A stretch of 64,000 nt of DNA from Bubalus kerabau. Taxonomy: Eukaryota; Chordata; Mammalia; Artiodactyla; Bovidae. The position numbers and the translations under genes were made by a program. Position 1 is the stretch's first letter; the number at the start of each line of letters is the position of its first letter. The stretch covers positions 49,811,001 to 49,875,000 of the forward strand of contig NC_073630.1 of the NCBI RefSeq assembly GCF_029407905.1, given 5' to 3'. Below are positions 10,166-21,104 of this stretch, in pieces. The notes under the pieces were generated by a model. The model ran no database searches. It was given only the letters and a program-made list of their open reading frames with translations, and had not been told where the DNA came from.

Positions 10166-11431
10166 ATGATCTTTAAGATGAGTTCCAAGTTGCTCTTCAG
10201 AAGTATCTGTGCTTGTTCAAATGGTTGGTTAGAGGTATTTCTCTTGATTTTCTTGCAGTTCAAATTGCGTTTAAAACTATTCACGTACAAAGACAGTGTG
10301 CTGGTAAATGTTTAGCAGCTAGCCCTCCAGGAAAAAAAAAAGCCCTTGACCGCTAGCATTTCTCATGGTATAAATACTCTCACCGTGGACTATTTCATGT
10401 TACCAGCATGATGTCAAGTAGCTTGCAAAATTCCTGAATATTTAACAATGGATTCTATTAAGCTGGTACAAGTGGCTCTCCCCTAAAATATGATCTTTGC
10501 TAGATATAGTGACTTTTGGTTTTCTATCTCAACAAAGGCGTTCTTAATGAGAGACTTTATCCAGGTTTGCCTGTAATATAGGACTTTTGGTTCAAATATA
10601 TGCTAAATATATGCTAATTTGAAATACCAGCTTTAGCAATGTAGCAATCACTCCCCTAGTCATTCCAGAGTCAGGTTGTGCAAAAGGTTCCCTATTTAAA
10701 CTGATGGACCTAAAATTAAAAATCTATTATCTTAATCCACCCAAACCACCAAACTCCATTCCATCCCTTGCCTTGTTTCCTCCATCCATTCCTTCTTCCA
10801 TTACTTCACTCCTTTACTTCTCGTGCCATTTTCATTTTGAGCGGTAGGTTTTGCTGTTGACCTAATGGTGATGTTGGTGGGATAACATGGGATTTTGAGG
10901 CCAATAATCTTGCCAATCTAAACCCATGCGATAACCGCTGTAGAACTTTAAAACTTTAAAACAACTGTTGGATTTGATTTTCTTTCTAGCAAACTTTCCA
11001 GAAAGTCTTCCTTCTAATTCAACTTTTTATTCAGAGCTCCTAAAGTGTCCTTAATGGGATATGAACTGGCCACAGTCATTTTACAGGAAAAGAGATAACT
11101 CTCAACACAGTTCGGAGAGTTTTACAAGGTCCTACAGTTAGGAGTGTGATCTTCTCTGAATGTATAAAGATTCTATCTGCCAGTTTTCTCCCCTCCTCCA
11201 CTAGGCCACGGCCTCATCTTTTTTAAACCTCTTGTTATAAGAATTTCTAGTTGGCTTGGGAGTGGAGGGAGAAAGGGAAGGATAAGGCCAATTGACAGGG
11301 AGAAACCGGCTCCTTGACAGCACGGTTCATGGGCCTGTCTGGGTACAGAGAGCGGCAGAATGCGATTACATTGCTTCAAAATCACTGTCATTGCATCAAA
11401 AACAATTTTTCATATCTTTTTAAAAATGGAA
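10166..11431. other. Unique AT-rich stretch
   Basis: About 1.3 kb with no recognised repeat or coding signal. The absence of SINEs is mildly notable given the density elsewhere. Conservation data would be needed to say whether it is regulatory. Confidence 0.4.
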
Positions 11432-11622
11432 GTGGCTCAGACGGTAAAGAATCTGCCTACAATGTGGGAGACCCAGGTTCGATCCCTGGGTCGGGGAGAT
11501 CCCCTGGAGAAGGGCATGGCAACACACTCTAGTATTCTTGCCTGGAGAACTCCATGGACAAGAGGAGTCTGGGGGCCTACAGTCCATGGTGTCACAGAGT
11601 TAGACACAGCTGAGAGACTAAC
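11432..11622 (+). mobile_element. Bov-tA SINE, 5' truncated
   Basis: Begins in the head at 'gtggctcagacggtaaag', keeps the B box 'aggttcgatccctgggtcgg', and ends at 'gagagactaacac'. The first 10 or so bases of the usual head are missing. Confidence 0.92.
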
Positions 11623-12324
11623 ACTTTAGCTTTCATTTGACATTAACAGGATTTTTAAGGAAAGTAAGAAAGTAAGAAAAATCTCTTTTATTTCAATTAT
11701 CAATGAAATGTTTGTTAAATTTATTGTGTCACCCATTTTTACTGGTTACATTGGTTCTGAAACCCTAAAGCAAGCTTGCATTCTCTTATTTATCACCACA
11801 TATGCCTGGCTTTTTTGTCAGAGTGCCAAAGGAAAGCCTAGTCATGGGTGCTTTCAACCCAAGAGCCTGCACGAAACCTTCTCCTCATGGTTTTGGATCA
11901 TATGGGTTTCTTTCTCTCCAAGTTGAGCATAAACTCCCTGTAAGCAAAAGTAAAGTATTTTACTTTCTACCTAGAGCCCCTGTGCATGCAGAGCACAGGT
12001 GTGTACAATTCCTTAATTTTCAGAGCTAGAAGGGTCTTTGGTGAGATCCTCTAACCTAAGCATTGTTACTTCAGTCCTCAGAAGTCTTGCTTAAGGTGTT
12101 CGTGAATCCTCTAAAGCTAAATAAAAAGTACTGTATGCAGCTGTATGGAGACACATGTGGATGTGCCTGTCAGCATTTTACTGGGGAAAATGGTCATCAG
12201 ATTCTCAAAAAGGTTAATGTCATTAAACCTCTGGGGAATTAGGACCTAATGACAGAGAGAGAAAGTGAGTCCCAGAAAGAATATTAATACAATACATAAT
12301 CATTGCATCTATACATTCATGAAA
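11623..12324. other. No recognised feature
   Basis: Unique sequence; short frames only. Confidence 0.4.
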
Positions 12325-12428
12325 GAAGTGTTTTTGAGATATATTTCACACACCATAGATTCACCCCTTTACAGTGTACAATGCAGTGGCTGTTAGTATA
12401 TTCAAAGCTGGGCAAGCACTGCACCATC
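12325..12428 (-). mobile_element. Ancient L1 3' UTR fragment
   Basis: 'gagatatatttcacacacca', 'ttacagtgtacaatgcagtg' and 'ttagtatattcaaagctggg' are the inverted form of the old L1M 3' UTR, also seen elsewhere in mammals. Confidence 0.7.
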
Positions 12429-12429
12429 T

Positions 12430-13725
12430 AGTAAGGATTGCCTACTGAAAGCCTTTGTGCTGAGCACTGTTCTTCATACAGTGGATACAGCAGTGGGAAC
12501 AAAATGAATGACATCTCTGCCCTCAAGACACTTGTTTCAGCACAGACAATAAATAAGTAATCAAATAAGAGAACAACTCTGTTAAGGGTTGACTTGTGTT
12601 CTGCCTCTCCCCGGGGGGGGGGAAAAATCACATGTTGCAGTCCTAACCCTCAGCACTTAGAATGTGATCTTATTTGAAAATAGGGTTATTGCAGATGTAA
12701 TCAGTTAAAATGAGGTCATACCGGAATAGGGTGGGCCCCTCATCCGCTTTATAAGAAGGGGAAATTTGGAAGCAGATACATCCACAGGGAGAACACCATG
12801 TGACCTGAGGGCAGAGATGAGGGTGAAGAAGCTGAAGACAGGAATACCAGGGCTTGCCAGCACACCACCAGAAGTTCGGGGAGGGGCACAGAGCAGATTA
12901 CCTTCCACAATCCTCAGAAGGAACCAACCCCACCAACATCTTGATCTCATCTTCTAGGCACCCTGTATGTGGTACTTTGTTATGTTAGCCCTAGCCAATA
13001 AATGCCTTCATTTAGCTCTTAGGCTACGTACAGAGGAAATTCCAAGGGTGCCATGGGATGCTTAAAAAAGGGCGCTAGTTTTACTTTGTACAGAGGGTTG
13101 TAATGGAAGCCCTCTTTGAGAAGCAGGTGTGGGAAAATGAGAAGGAGACACTCTGATGAAAATCTTTAAAGAGCATTCCTGACAGGGGATACAGCAAGTG
13201 CAAGTGCCCTGAGGCAGGAACAAGATTAGATCGTTAGAGGAACAGAAGGATGATGGGAGAGGCATGGTGGTCATAGGTGGCTGTTACACCAGATAAGAAT
13301 GAAAAGGTAAGTTGGGGCTAGATCCATGTGGCCTGGGAGGCCATGGTATAAGTTTGCATCTTTTTTTTTTTTAATGCAATGAAAAGCAATTGAAAGATTT
13401 TTATCAGGGGATTGTTGAGAGCAGATTCATGTCTGGAAAGGTGACTGACTTTCTAATAGACATGAGATTGTAAGAGCAAGTGGGCCAGCTGTGAATCCAT
13501 GGGAAGGCTGTTGTAAAGTCCAGGAGCGAGAGCGTGGCGGCTTGAAAAGGAGGTGAGAGGCAGAGCACCTGGGGATGTATTCTGAAAATAGAGTTCACAG
13601 CTCTGGCTGGTGGGGGTGATGGCAAGACAGCAAATAAGAGTGTCACTCAAGTCTGGGGCTCACCTGGCTAAGTGGAGGATGGTGCCATTTACCAAGTCAA
13701 GGTTGGAAAAGGTACAGGGGAAAAA
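12430..13725 (-). mobile_element. L2 LINE, split by an LTR
   Basis: Inverted L2. The left piece (12430-12579) has 'gtggatacagcagtggga' and 'ctctgccctcaagaca'. The right piece (13005-13725) has 'gccctgaggcaggaaca', 'gattgttgagagcagattca' and 'agtccaggagcgagag'. The order matches the L2 3' portion read backwards once the LTR at 12580-13004 is removed. A T-run sits at about 13362-13373. Confidence 0.8.
12580..13004 (+). mobile_element. MLT1-type solo LTR (ERVL-MaLR)
   Basis: Starts 'tgttaagggttgact', has 'gaatgtgatcttatttgaaa', 'tattgcagatgtaatcagtt' and 'agggtgggcccctcatcc', and ends near 'tactttgttatgttagccct', the order of MLT1-type LTRs. It has inserted into an older L2. No internal retroviral region remains. 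The subfamily cannot be set by eye. Confidence 0.75.
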
Positions 13726-13810
13726 TTTCATGGGAATAACTGAGAGTCCATTCAACTTGTGTAAAGTTTGAAGAGACTCAGAGATACTCAAATATATTTA
13801 CTATTCCATT

Positions 13811-14100
13811 GCTCTTAGATGAGGGGACATAGGTATACCTGTGGCTGGTCATGTTGAGGTGTGGCAGAAACCAGCACAATATTGTAAAGCCATTATCCCA
13901 TAATAAAAATACATATATATATTTGCTAATTATTTGAAATATGTTTCAAGTAATAATTTCCTATTAAAAGTGAATAAACTCATTTTGCTGACAGAACATT
14001 TCTGAGATTTTGCAACACCTCCTCAGATAATAGGATGCACACTGGAGTGTTGTATAAACAGTGCTGCAAATCACACATGGACGGCCCCTCATCTAAGAGC
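13811..14100. repeat. 16-bp perfect inverted repeat bracketing L1 tail
   Basis: 'gctcttagatgagggg' at 13811-13826 and its exact reverse complement at 14085-14100, 258 bp apart. The interior begins with an L1 3' end and continues with about 170 bp of unrecognised sequence. The origin is unclear. Confidence 0.85.
13827..13912 (+). mobile_element. L1 3' terminal fragment
   Basis: 'ggtatacctgtggctggtca', 'caatattgtaaagccatta' and the A/T-rich end match the ruminant L1 3' terminus, as also seen at 39608 and 57449. Confidence 0.75.
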
Positions 14101-14295
14101 AGAGCAACGTCGTATTGAAGGTGCAGCCGGAAATTGCTATTTTTTAGCATGTCTCAGGTGTCTCCCCACCCCTACTCTTCCCAGACCCTTTTATCTCCCT
14201 GCCAGTCTCCTGGACATTGCTCACTCAAGAAATTGTTTGGGGTCCCCTCCTTGGTGCTGGGCAGAGTGTTGAGTGTGAGTGGTACAGCAGTGTAT

Positions 14296-14832
14296 GTGTT
14301 TCCTCGGCTATCACAACAAATTACTAGCAACTGGGTGCCTTCAAACACGAGAAATTAATTTTCTGCGTTCTGGAGGCCAGGAATCTGAAACCAGCAAGGC
14401 AGCATTCCCTCCTGAGGCCCTAAGGGAGAACTCTTCCTTGCTGCTTCCAGCTTCCTGGGGCTCCAAGTGCTTCTTGCCCTGTGGTTGTCACTCAGTCTCA
14501 CGGGATCTTAGTTTCCTGACCAGGGATGAAATCTGTACCCCCTGCAGTGGAAGCTCAAGGTTCTAACCATGGGACCACCAGGGAATTTCCCCTGTCTCCA
14601 TCTTCACATGGCCTTCCCTTCTCTGGTCTCCCATCTCCCTCTGCCTTTCTCCTATAAGGTCACTTATCACTGGATTTAAGTCCTACCCAGATACTCCAAG
14701 ACGATCTCACCTCCAGATCCTTAATTATATCTGCAAAGACCCTTTTTCCTAATGAGGTTACATTCAGAGGCATTAGAGGACATATCTGAGGTGGGGCGGG
14801 GGGGTTAGTAGGGGAACATCATTCAACTAGCT
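14296..14832 (-). mobile_element. MLT1-type LTR, inverted, split by CHR-2
   Basis: 'ttctggaggccaggaatctg', 'tcttcacatggccttcc', 'atatctgcaaagaccctttt' and 'tgaggttacattcagaggc' form an inverted MLT1-type LTR, opposite in orientation to the one at 12580. It ends near 'ccattcaac'-like sequence at 14820. Confidence 0.78.
14494..14591 (-). mobile_element. CHR-2 type SINE inside LTR
   Basis: 'cacgggatcttagtttcctg', 'accagggatgaaatctg' and 'gggaccaccagggaatttc' form a truncated inverted CHR-2 that splits the MLT1-type LTR. Confidence 0.8.
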
Positions 14833-15345
14833 ATCAACAATGAATGAGAGACTGGCTCTGACTTCTCACAGGATATTACTGAGGCCCGAATGTGAACATG
14901 AACTAGCAGAATGATGGAGAGAAAGCATCCAGGCAAGGGAACTGGCAGGTTGGGAGATTTTGTAGGGAGAGCGCAGAGCTTCTTGAGGACATGACCCAAG
15001 CTAGAAATGCTGTGAGATGGGGTCAGAGAAGTTAAGCAGGGCCAGATTATTAAGGGCCTGCTAAGCTCTGGGGAAATGTTTGGATTTGGAGGCAAAAATG
15101 GGGAATGACTGAGATTTTAAGCAGGGGAGGCTCATAGACAGGTGTGCATTTGAGAAAAATTAAGTCTTGTGTCTCAAGGAAAATGGATGTGAGAAAGGAA
15201 GACTTGGAAGTAGACATGTCAATAAAGATGCTCACTGAGAGTCGAGTAAGACATGGCAGTGGTTCGGGCTGGAGGACTGGCAAAAGTGTTTGAGAGAAGA
15301 AAGAGTAGGTCAGAACCATCAAATTTTACTGGACCTTGTCTCTCC

Positions 15346-16297
15346 CCATCAGAGCTTTGCTTGGTCATATCGAGGAAGGCAATATGTAAAGATCATGCCT
15401 TATTGTGGTCTGGTAGAACCATTTAAAAAGGGAGTCAACCCTTACAGATTAATTTTAAAGGCATGAGGAAGACATTTTAAAGAGGACAAATGAAAGCTTA
15501 TAATGATTGGTGCTGAACTCACCCTGAAAATATCGCTTCGTTTTCCATTCAGCTGTGTACTCCTGTGGCCTTGAAGAGCAATACTGGTGCAATTTGAAGG
15601 TTTTAATAGCCTCTGCATGGAATACGTGGATGTGTGGTTGTTGGGAGTATTTTCATTCTGGTATTTTTATGGCCTGAGATATTTTAGCTAGCATCCCTGT
15701 GCCTAGAGTACCCAAGCAGACCCCAAAAGCCTAATTACTGTCTTGAGGAATCTGGTTACCCTGTAACTCAAAAGATTGTAAGCAGCAGCTGTCCCAGGAG
15801 TCAGGGCTGTGCCCTCTCCCTCCACTCAGAACCATGGAGTGGGCTCCTGACTTGAAAGGAGAACATCCTTTGTCTCTGGGCAATATCAATTGCATTCAAT
15901 GTAAAATCAGAAATGGATGGAAATTTTGCCCAGTTGGAAAACACCAACAAAAATGCAAGCCAGTAACTAGTATTTCCACCCAATTCCTTCCACTCTGACA
16001 CAAAACTTCTAAATTCCCTGCTAAGATCCAGCCTTACTTTGTAGCTGGGGCTGTTGTCAAGGTAAGACTTGGGTTTGGACGGTCCTCATCTCATGGGTTG
16101 GTCAGGTCCATCTCTATAGTTCTCCACAGGGACAAAGTCCCAGTCTTTGGATCTTTGTAGCTCCTGCAGGTCTCACAAGTTCCAGGCATGTAGGTGTGCC
16201 CAGGAAATCCTCATGAAGGGGTAGGTAGGTCAGTGCTCTTGGAAAGGGGGAAGAATAAAATAGAACAGGGCATTTCCACCTTATTAAAGCACAGAAA
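15346..16297. other. No recognised feature
   Basis: Unique sequence of average composition; nothing recognised. Confidence 0.4.
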
Positions 16298-16471
16298 GAT
16301 GGAGACCCAGATTCGATTCCTGGGTCAGGAAGATCCCCTGGAGAAGGAAATGGCAACCCACTCCAGTACTCTTGCCTGGAGAATCCCATGGACAGAGGAG
16401 CCTGGCGGGCTGCAGTCAGTGGGGTCACAGAGAGTCGGACACGAACTAGAGACTAAACAACAGCAACAATG
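16298..16471 (+). mobile_element. Bov-tA SINE, 5' truncated
   Basis: Starts near the B box ('cagattcgattcctgggtca'), then a full Bov-A body ('gcctggcgggctgcagtc'), ending 'gactaaacaacagcaac'. Confidence 0.9.
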
Positions 16472-17215
16472 AAGATCATCTCGGTGGAAGCAGTGCTGAT
16501 TTACCACAAAGCCTGAGCAGGGATGAGAATCCTCAAGACCCAAGTCTAGTTGTGTGCCCTTGAGCAAGTCCAGAGCCCCAGATCTCTGGGACTCGGTTTT
16601 GCCTTGTTTCCAGTGAGAAGCTGGGTTAGGAGACCCGGCGCGATGGCAGTCCTGCCCAGAGCATCCACTCAGCTATGGCCTGTGGCCACGTGCATCCCTG
16701 GGCTCGCTGCTGCTAGGAGGGAAGCAAGTGCAGACAGCTTCTCAGTGACGTAACCGAGGCCACCGAGCAGATGGCTCTAATGACAGAAGTGAAAGTCCAT
16801 CCCAGAACCATGGCTGCCTGAGGAAATTCCCCTTGAAGCACCCAGACAGACCAGAGGGCAGAAATGCTTGGTTTTGTTCCCGCCCACAGAAGGATGCTTC
16901 ATCCTGAAAGTACTAAGGGATAAGTTCTCCTGCCAGGGTGGGCTCGTGGGGTCAAACAGGGCCACCACTCTGGGGCCTGGCAATCTGCTGGTCCATAGAT
17001 GGCCCTCTGACCACACTGCTGCTGTCTACGCCAGACTGCAAACCCCTGAGGGCTGGTCCTTTCCTTCCGTTTCTGCCATGGCCCCTTCCCCTCCCCACTG
17101 GGGTCTCCAGCCTCATTTTCACACACAGCAGGCAATCAATACTGCTTGTTGATAAATCAACCCTTAAAAATAAGCCCTGTCAGGATGCGAAGAGCCTGGA
17201 AGAGTATGACTAAGG
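16472..17215. other. No recognised feature
   Basis: Moderately GC-rich unique sequence. Open frames of 67-94 codons on both strands overlap without any homology I recognise. Confidence 0.4.
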
Positions 17216-17244
17216 TTGGGGGGTTGGGGGGGTTGGGGGGAGGG
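17216..17244 (+). repeat. G-rich tract, potential G-quadruplex
   Basis: Four G-runs (six, seven, six and three G) separated by 'tt' or 'a' satisfy the usual intramolecular G-quadruplex pattern on the plus strand. Confidence 0.8.
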
Positions 17245-17450
17245 CACGGAGCCACAGGAAGCCGCATGGAGTCAGAGCTCTAACGAGAAACAGGCCTTAA
17301 GCACCAACGAGAAATGGATTACCCTGCCTCTCCCCTCCAGCCCTTCTCCAGAGCCAGCCACCAGAGAGCTTTCTTTGGCCCCACACTGAGGTCAAGGCCA
17401 GGCCTCCGTCCTTTTCAGGGCCAATCCCCAAGCCCCAGATTCCAGGAATT
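17245..17450. other. No recognised feature
   Basis: GC-moderate unique sequence between the G-rich tract and a CHR-2 insertion. Confidence 0.4.
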
Positions 17451-17460
17451 TATTTTTATT

Positions 17461-17680
17461 TAATAAAAATAAAGTATTTTTTGTTTACTTATTTTTTAAT
17501 ATTTATTTTATTTATTTGGCTGCACCGGCTCTTCATTGCAGCAGGTGGGATCTTTGATGTTCATTGCAGCATGCGGGGTCTTTCAGTTGCAACGTGGGAT
17601 CTAGTCCCCTGACCAGGGATTGAACCTAGGCCCCTTGCACTAGAAGCAAAGTCTTGGCCACTGGATCACCAAGGAAGTCC
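17461..17680 (-). mobile_element. CHR-2 type SINE with TSD
   Basis: A/T-rich tail 'atttattttatttatttggc', 'agtcccctgaccagggattg', head 'cactggatcaccaaggaagt'. Flanks 'tccaggaatt' (17451) and 'tccaaggatt' (17681) are a diverged TSD. Confidence 0.88.
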
Positions 17681-17690
17681 TCCAAGGATT

Positions 17691-18142
17691 TTTTTCAAAA
17701 TGGGTATGATACCATTAATGCCGTAAAATTAAAAGAAAACTGAGTCAAAGACAAATACAAAGAGAATCATCTAATGAAGAAATTTAGATTTGAGGGTCAG
17801 GCTGACAGAGCACTGGATTTTAAGAAGACCCTCCGGATACCTTGATATGTCACCAGATGAGGGTCTGCCCCTTTAGCCTGTAAGATTACCCAGAGAAGAT
17901 GATGTGTTTTCTTGACTGCAGGAGAGGTTGTGACCAGAGTCAGAGCAGAGGACTTGGAAAATACAGATCAGGACACAGACATGGTGTAAGCCAAGGAGTC
18001 TATGGTGGTACTGCCTGTGGTCGCTGGGGAAAAAGATGGGCAAGCCCACTGGTCCTGGGGTAGACCGACCAGAGTTCAAGGGCTGCCTCCACAGCTGACT
18101 GGCGGCTCCTAGCCTTGTTTTAACTTCCTGAGATTGGCCATA
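17691..18142. other. No recognised feature
   Basis: Unique sequence; nothing recognised. Confidence 0.4.
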
Positions 18143-18153
18143 AAGGGGCTGTG

Positions 18154-18360
18154 CATCAGGCATGCTCAATCGTGTCTGACTGTTTGCGACCCTATGGACT
18201 TTAGCCTGTCAGGCTCCTCTGTCCATGGGATTTTCCAGGCAAGAATACTGGAGAGGGTTGCCATGCCCTCCTCCAGGGAATCTTCCTGACCCAGGGATAG
18301 AACCTTCATCTCCTGCATTGGCAGGCAGGTTATTTACCTCTTGAACCACTGGGGCTTCCC
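18154..18360 (-). mobile_element. Bov-tA SINE with TSD
   Basis: Inverted body and head; perfect 11-nt duplication 'aaggggctgtg' at 18143-18153 and 18361-18371. The inverted B box is altered ('gggatagaacc'), which would weaken Pol III promotion. Confidence 0.95.
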
Positions 18361-18419
18361 AAGGGGCTGTGGAGAGCCTCCCAAATCCCCAGGAATAAAA
18401 AAGTGAGCATGTACTTTCG

Positions 18420-18640
18420 CACAGTAAATGCTACTCCACGCACTTAGACATGTGAATTCCTTTAACGCTCTAAACACCCCTATACGGTAGGTGAGTGTTA
18501 TTATCACCCACATTCCGCAGACAAGGACGCAAAGGGCCAAGTAACTTGATAAAAGGCACATGGCTGGTATCTGGCAGAGCCGGGGTTTAAATCCAGGCAC
18601 TCAGCCCTAGACTTTATGCTCTCAGTCACCACTTTACACT
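18420..18640 (-). mobile_element. MIR SINE
   Basis: 'tgttattatcacccacattc', 'gggccaagtaacttgat' and 'cagagccggggtttaaatcc' in inverted MIR order; a comparatively well preserved copy. Confidence 0.82.
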
Positions 18641-18884
18641 TCTTATAGGTTCCGTAAGTGATACATACAGGCTGAGATAATACGCAGATGAGTTGCAGTC
18701 ATACTTGACTGGCTAGAGTAGGTGTTTATATCCCACCTGCAAAGGTGTGCATTTGAAGCTGGGAAAGATTCCACCTCACTGCTGTTCAAAAGGCTGCACC
18801 AGTAGTCACTCCCAGTAACAATGTTTAAGATCCAGGTTTCAAAGACAATGAAATGCACTCTCATATTGCTATAGGAACTTTTTA

Positions 18885-19010
18885 AAAATTCAGCCAACAT
18901 TTAGTGAACTCTTACAGTGGGCCAGCCACTGTTGCATGCACTTAGGAGAGATCAGTGAATAAAAGGGACAAATTTCTGCCCTGACAGCTTATATGCTGGC
19001 GGGTTTAGAA
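18885..19010 (-). mobile_element. L2 3' end fragment
   Basis: 'caacatttagtgaactctta', 'gccagccactgttgcatgc' and 'tctgccctgacagctta' follow inverted L2 3' end order. Confidence 0.6.
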
Positions 19011-19539
19011 AATTCTGTTGTGACACAGACCTTAGACTCTGGCCCCAGCGTTTTCTGCCTGTCACTGGGTACTACACATAAAGAATTAAGAAATGAAGGA
19101 TTCAGATTGAACAGCCATTCCCTGAGTTCTGAAGAACCTCCTCAGAGAAGAGGACTGCTGCTGTAAACAAACCCCATCTTAGAGAGAGCTAGAGAAGGGA
19201 GAGGAGTTAGGGTGCTTGTTCCAGATGCCCCGCCCCCCACAAACGCTGACGGGCAGAGCCCGGAGCAGAACTCCCCGGGGCCAGGCTCCAAGGCTGGCTT
19301 CACTGTACTGCAGCAGTTAAATCGCTCTGAGGAAATTCAGCTGGGGCCCAAACACTTACTCTGGTCCTTAATCCTATAGCATCTACTGATTGTATCATTT
19401 ATTTGGAACTTGGAATATGTTTGCCTGGATTCCTATTTTATATTTGTATATTTACACATTAACCTATAACAAGGACCAATATTACTGATGTATTCATTTC
19501 CTTTTTCTTCAAGGTTGATGTTAAATATACTATTTATTT
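19011..19539. other. No recognised feature
   Basis: Unique sequence with a 'gatgccccgccccccac' GC-box-like patch near 19225. Nothing else is seen. Confidence 0.4.
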
Positions 19540-19720
19540 ACTAGTTTTTCTAAATTAAAGTATCATTGACTTACAATATTATGTTTCATGTGTACAACAC
19601 AGTGATTCAGTTTTCTTATAGATTATATTCCACTTAAAATTATTACAAAATAATGGCTATATTTCCCTACCCAGTACTTTATAGTGTGGTGTTTATTTAT
19701 TTTAGACATAGTAGTTTGTA

Positions 19721-19996
19721 CAGAGAAGGCAATGGCACCCCACTCCACTACTCTTGCCTAAAAAATCCCATGGATGGAGAAGCCTGGTAGGTCGCAGTCC
19801 ATGGGGTCGCTCGGAGTCGGACACGACTGACAGACTTCACTTTCACTTTTCACTTTCAGGCACTGGAGAAGGAAATGGCAACCCACTCCAGTGTTCTTGC
19901 CTGGAGAATCCCAGGGACGGCGAAGCCTGGTGGGCTGCCGTCTATGGGGTCGCACAGAGTCGGACTCGACTGAAGCGACTTAGCAGCAGCAGCAGC
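19721..19996 (+). mobile_element. Bov-A2 SINE with TSD
   Basis: Two Bov-A units joined by 'ttcactttcacttttcactt', ending in (AGC)n. Flanked by 'agtttgta' at 19713-19720 and 19997-20004. Several CpGs and 'ggtcgcacagagtcggact' are intact, so it is a fairly young insertion into L1. Confidence 0.94.
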
Positions 19997-20268
19997 AGTT
20001 TGTATCCCCTAATCCCCTACTCCCATCTTGCCCCCCTCCCCTTCTCTCTTCTTATTAATAAGCACTCGTTTGTTCTCCATATCTATGAGTCTGTCTCTGT
20101 TTTGTTATATATTCATTTGTGTTTTATAATCTATATATGTGATAACATAGAGTATTTGGTTTTCTCTGACTTATTAAGCATAAAACCCTCTAGAGCCATC
20201 CACATTGTTGCAGATGGCAGAACTTCATTCTTTTTATGGTTGACTAATATTCAATTGTACATAAATAT

Positions 20269-20316
20269 ACTATACCTTCTTTTTTTTTTTTTTTTTTTTT
20301 TTACTATACCTTCTTT
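20269..20316. repeat. Poly(T) insertion with 14-nt direct repeats
   Basis: 'actataccttcttt' occurs at 20269-20282 and 20303-20316, separated by 20 T. The host L1 reads continuously if one copy and the T-run are removed, so this resembles insertion of poly(A) alone (inverted) with a TSD. Confidence 0.85.
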
Positions 20317-20545
20317 ATCCATTCATCTGTTGATGGATACTCAGGTTGCTTCCATGTCTTGGCTATTATGAATAATGCTGCTATGAACACTGGGGTCCAT
20401 CTTTTTGAATTAGTCTTTTCATTTTCTTCAGATATATACATAGGAGCGGAACTGCTGGATCATATGGTGGTTCTATTTTTAGCTTTTTGTGGAACCTCCA
20501 CACTGTTTTTCAGAGTGGCTACACCAATTTAGATTTCCACCATTA

Positions 20546-21104
20546 ATTTTCATATTCTCTCCCCTTCCTCTTAGATAGAGTCTAAGGAGCAAGGATTCTA
20601 GCTTTCTGGGTCAGTTTCTAGACTATGATTTATCAAGGGAAATCTTGTTAATGGACTAACAGAGAAAACAAAGAGGCCAGAAAGGTTAAGCTGATCTTCA
20701 GAATAAAGTCAAGAGAAGGTATGAGAGGAAAGGGATAGCAAAGCTCTTGGGTTAGATGCCTGGAGAGAATTCTGAGATTTGAAAAGTGAGAATAGAAGGG
20801 AGAGCGCATTTTCGATAAAAGAGTACTTGGCACCTAATAGGTTCTCAGTAACTGTTTACTGACTGAATAGATGAACAAACAAGTGAATGAATGAATGAAC
20901 AAGGAGCTGCCGTGTCTATGGAGGCAACTGAAAGTGGCAGAGGCAAGGAGGCAGTTTTCTAAAGGTTTTGCAGTGCATAAACCATACACTCCTTGGATGT
21001 TTCCTCCAGCAACCGAGTAAGAATTATAATACTTGTATTAATTGTTGATGGTGAGTGTGCTTCTTTGAGGGGCACCCCATGAGGGGGGGCACCACAGCAG
21101 TTGC
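20546..21104. other. Mostly unique, L2-like tail at 20830-20880
   Basis: 'ggcacctaataggttctcag' then 'gtttactgactgaatag' resembles an L2 or MIR 3' end. The rest is unrecognised. Confidence 0.4.

Larger units (their letters stand above)
14250..15345 (-). mobile_element. L2 LINE, split by an LTR
   Basis: The left piece (14250-14295) has 'gcagagtgttgagtgtgagt' and 'acagcag'. The right piece (14833-15345) has 'gggccagattattaaggg', 'tggatttggaggcaaaaa' and further inverted L2. It is a separate copy from the L2 at 12430-13725, since the same L2 region occurs in both. Confidence 0.7.
19540..20545 (-). mobile_element. L1 3' end, split by Bov-A2
   Basis: Inverted L1 3' UTR and ORF2 tail: 'ttgacttacaatattatg', 'cacattgttgcagatggcag', 'cattcatctgttgatggata' and 'tggctattatgaataatgct' are the usual inverted order. 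Interrupted by the Bov-A2 at 19721-19996 and by a T-run insertion at 20283-20302. A 205-codon frame running through it is an artefact of these repeats. Confidence 0.88.

Noticed and set aside
19754..20371. 205-codon open frame on the plus strand
   Set aside because: It runs through a Bov-A2 SINE, inverted L1 3' UTR and a T-run; no protein family.
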